From the NCBI GenBank assembly GCA_016714125.1, contig JADJNX010000020.1, positions 1 to 64,000 on the forward strand: 64,000 nt of DNA, given 5' to 3'. Under the pieces are notes generated by a model. It did not search any database. It saw only the letters and a list, made by a program, of their open reading frames with translations, and was not told where the DNA came from. Position 1 is the first letter of the stretch; each line of letters begins with the position of its first letter. Made by a program: the position numbers and the translations under genes. Origin of the DNA: Ignavibacteriales bacterium (GTDB taxonomy: Bacteria; Bacteroidota; Ignavibacteria; Ignavibacteriales; Ignavibacteriaceae). Positions 63,120 through 64,000 of the stretch are shown here, piece after piece.

Positions 63120-63300
63120 GATTTATAGGGGACGCAGATACACGCAGATTAGACGGATTTTCGCAGAGGGCTATTTTGACTAATTCCCTCTGTGATCTCG
63201 GTGTGCTCTGTGGTTTAACTCTCCCCTTTTCGTTCTTTGCGCCCTTCGCGGTTTAATTAAAAATCCCCTTTGCGTTCTTCGCGTCCTTTGCGGTTTACAA
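63120..63300. repeat. Intergenic repeat cluster
   Basis: 63130-63168 carries an ACGCAGATACACGCAGATTA-like element. 63193-63219 is TGATCTCGGTGTGCTCTGTG then GTTTAAC. Two copies of a TTTGCG(C)TTC...TTCGCGGTTT element lie at 63228-63258 and 63268-63298, related to 3958-3989. No gene is visible in the 292-base gap. Confidence 0.6.
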
Positions 63301-63401
63301 CCCACCACCAAAAAATTCCGATGATGTAGAAGTTAAACGAAAAGAGCCGATATTTTGTTTTTATTGTATATGGAAAATTATTTACTTAAAACAGAATAAC
63401 G

Positions 63402-64000
63402 ATGAATACAAATAAAAATAAAACTTTGATAGTTGTGGGAGCGGGATTTGCCGGACTGCAACTGGTCAAATCGCTAAAAAATACACCAATCAGAATTGTC
63501 CTGATTGACAAATCAAATCACCATGTTTTTCAACCCCTCTTATATCAGGTGGCAGTAAGTGCTCTTTCGCCTGCCGATATTTCAGCTCCCATTCGTACTA
63601 TCCTTAAAAATCAAAAGAATGTTGAAGTAATTTTGGGTGCCGTCATGGACATCGATAAATCCAATAAAACGGTTACTGTGGATGGACAGGAAGTAAAGTT
63701 TGATTTTCTTGTACTTGCTCCCGGGGCACGACACTCATATTTTGGAAAAGAGAAGTGGGAAGAAAATGCTCCCGGATTAAAAACAATAAAAGACGCGTTA
63801 AATATCAGGGAAAATATGCTGCTATCTTTTGAAGAGGCAGAGAATACAGCGTTTCTTTCTGGGAAAAATCTTCCTGTGCAGTTTGTAGTGATAGGAGGAG
63901 GTCCAACGGGAGTAGAGATTGCGGGTTCATTAGCCGAGATTGCCACCAAAACCCTCAGAAAAGACTTCAGGAATATCGACACCAGACAAACAAAGATCAT
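63402..64000 (+). CDS. ndh: NADH dehydrogenase type II (NDH-2), partial at the window end
   Basis: FAD-dependent NADH:quinone oxidoreductase without proton pumping. The 199 residues present include the first FAD motif TLIVVGAGFAGLQLVKSL, the substrate-side NHHVFQPLLYQVAVSALSPA, APGARHSYFGKEKWEENAPG and a second Rossmann motif FVVIGGGPTGVEIAGSLAEI. The gene is cut by the window end, so its C-terminal membrane-binding region is unseen. Start ATG 63402. It may belong to an ordinary respiratory chain feeding quinones alongside the cytochrome cluster. Confidence 0.92.
   Translation, partial: MNTNKNKTLIVVGAGFAGLQLVKSLKNTPIRIVLIDKSNHHVFQPLLYQVAVSALSPADISAPIRTILKNQKNVEVILGAVMDIDKSNKTVTVDGQEVKFDFLVLAPGARHSYFGKEKWEENAPGLKTIKDALNIRENMLLSFEEAENTAFLSGKNLPVQFVVIGGGPTGVEIAGSLAEIATKTLRKDFRNIDTRQTKI

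Overview
The window looks like a piece of an Ignavibacteria (Ignavibacteriota, Bacteroidota/Chlorobi side) genome. The evidence is an AT-rich background, two secreted BNR/sortilin-repeat proteins ending in the type IX secretion sorting domain with the NYPNPFNPST signature, a trimeric [FeFe] hydrogenase, long multiheme cytochromes, and many genes ending in a short hairpin terminator. I found no rRNA, tRNA or CRISPR array. Taxonomy is inferred from protein style only. The assembly is imperfect: at least twelve otherwise intact genes are broken by one-base indels, mostly in A, T or G runs. Those genes are annotated across the break.

Layout: 1-6 kb is a badly disrupted edge with a Wzi-like capsule protein remnant, a broken S9-type hydrolase, DUF192, DUF559, a TraB/GumN lipoprotein and wecB. 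It is peppered with a palindromic GAGAGGGG repeat, one copy of which is read in frame inside wecB. From 6 to 18 kb come DinB, a T9SS protein, hflX, an mntA-hepT toxin-antitoxin pair flanked by a 22-bp direct repeat, an M14 carboxypeptidase, hemY-glgA and an OmpA/TSP3 protein. From 18 to 28.7 kb is the centrepiece: dapF, a small ABM-like protein, a cytochrome b, a TPR protein, a membrane-anchored Fe-S flavoprotein, a 20-heme cytochrome, a roughly 46-heme repeat cytochrome and an outer-membrane beta-barrel, all co-directional. I infer an electron conduit from a cytoplasmic reductant across the inner membrane and periplasm to the outer membrane.

From 29 to 43 kb: an endonuclease/phosphatase-family protein, a PLP decarboxylase, a ligase-associated exonuclease with an ATP-dependent ligase lacking its adenylation core, yceI-marR with palindromic candidate operators, a large T9SS mosaic protein, and a methylmalonyl-CoA epimerase plus Na+-pumping decarboxylase operon. 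From 42.6 to 54.9 kb: corA, an unusual long Rossmann protein, a metallophosphatase, ferritin, rfbA-rfbC, glgP, an SDR, a class D beta-lactamase, a thioredoxin-fold protein and DUF1697. From 54.9 to 63.1 kb: rex-hydCBA diverges from a sensory [FeFe] hydrogenase (HydS) and a PP2C/SpoIIE phosphatase, a compact hydrogen/redox metabolism and sensing unit. The window ends inside an NDH-2 gene.

Together the genes suggest a fermenter/respirer that stores glycogen (glgA, glgP), handles propionate or succinate through methylmalonyl-CoA with a sodium pump, disposes of electrons as H2 or through multiheme cytochromes, and senses redox through Rex and HydS. Recurrent small repeats deserve attention: tetrameric arrays of an AGGTATT heptamer that begin at or near stop codons, and several palindromic elements.
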